Notes under the pieces: model-generated
The model's database searches: none
What the model was told of the DNA's origin: nothing
Seen by the model: only the letters and a program-made list of their open reading frames with translations
Position numbers and translations under genes: made by a program
Shown here: piece by piece, positions 63,894-64,000 of the stretch
How the letters are laid out: the number at the start of each line of letters is the position of its first letter
Numbering within the stretch: the stretch's first letter is position 1
Source of the DNA: Bradyrhizobium manausense
GTDB taxonomy: Bacteria > Pseudomonadota > Alphaproteobacteria > Rhizobiales > Xanthobacteraceae
Direction of reading: 5' to 3'
Length of the DNA: 64,000 nt
NCBI RefSeq assembly: GCF_018129685.1
Contig: NZ_JAFCLG010000001.1
Location: forward strand, 1,516,870-1,580,869

Positions 63894-64000
63894 TTCCGCA
63901 CTCTGTCGCCAAGGCGATACTGCCGTAGCAACCATTAAAGCGACGTCCGATTGCCATTGAGCATGACGCCTTGCTTGCGGCCGTCAAGGCGTGGCCTGGC

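Overview
The window looks like a chromosomal segment of a GC-rich alphaproteobacterium of the Bradyrhizobium / Rhodopseudomonas group (Nitrobacteraceae). The evidence is gene content: a MucR/Ros regulator, a DUF2336 protein, the TIGR03808/TIGR03809 pair, DUF5330, DUF2849, DUF934, DUF2865 and an OpgC protein. Several families of interspersed palindromic repeats fit the same group. No integrase, transposase, phage structural gene, rRNA, tRNA or CRISPR array was recognised. Most of it is core genome with small accessory patches.

Layout: 1-5 kb holds the end of a GAF histidine kinase translationally coupled to an ABC-type substrate-binding protein, then an internally shortened LysR regulator divergent from an L-2-amino-thiazoline-4-carboxylate hydrolase. 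4.8-9.6 kb is a four-gene minus-strand operon: an exported TPR-CHAT (caspase-like) protein, an exported beta-rich protein and two zinc-ribbon proteins, one of them membrane-bound. 9.7-13.2 kb has a dienelactone-hydrolase-like lipoprotein, a second lipoprotein, a small arginine-tailed protein, DUF2336 and DUF1491. 13.2-13.8 kb is a brnT-brnA toxin-antitoxin pair whose toxin gene carries a 10-bp tandem repeat, with a palindromic operator candidate upstream. 13.9-19.2 kb has a DivJ/PleC-type membrane histidine kinase overlapping a peptidoglycan-binding protein, DUF5330, SufE, MucR and a proline-rich membrane protein.

19.5-28 kb: GT39-type and DUF2029-type membrane glycosyltransferases, a class II aldolase, an M20 dipeptidase, a HerA-like ATPase and two small helical proteins. 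28.3-30 kb: folP-folB-folK. 30-37.5 kb: a propionate/methylmalonyl-CoA block (mutA, GFA protein, small membrane protein, mutB, then meaB and pcp). 37.6-45 kb: envelope genes (TIGR03808/03809, TetR, OpgC, DUF883, AI-2E family transporter, L,D-transpeptidase, DUF2865). 46-50.6 kb: two tandem paralogous chemoreceptors of identical length. 50.9-53.3 kb: a 51-residue membrane protein and malate synthase G (glyoxylate shunt).

53.5-61.2 kb is the assimilatory sulfate reduction locus. cysD-cysNC activate sulfate to APS and PAPS on the minus strand. The divergent cysG-DUF2849-cysI-DUF934-cysH make siroheme and reduce APS to sulfite and sulfide. The intergenic region carries an inverted repeat that may co-regulate both arms. 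61.3-63.9 kb has a CAP-domain lipoprotein, a patatin-like (DUF3734) lipase and 3-hydroxybutyrate dehydrogenase, the last two probably linked to polyhydroxybutyrate use.

The most unusual signals are the repeat expansion inside brnT with its operator, the exported CHAT operon, the LysR protein with a deleted ligand-binding core, and the perfect 16-bp hairpin just upstream of one chemoreceptor.
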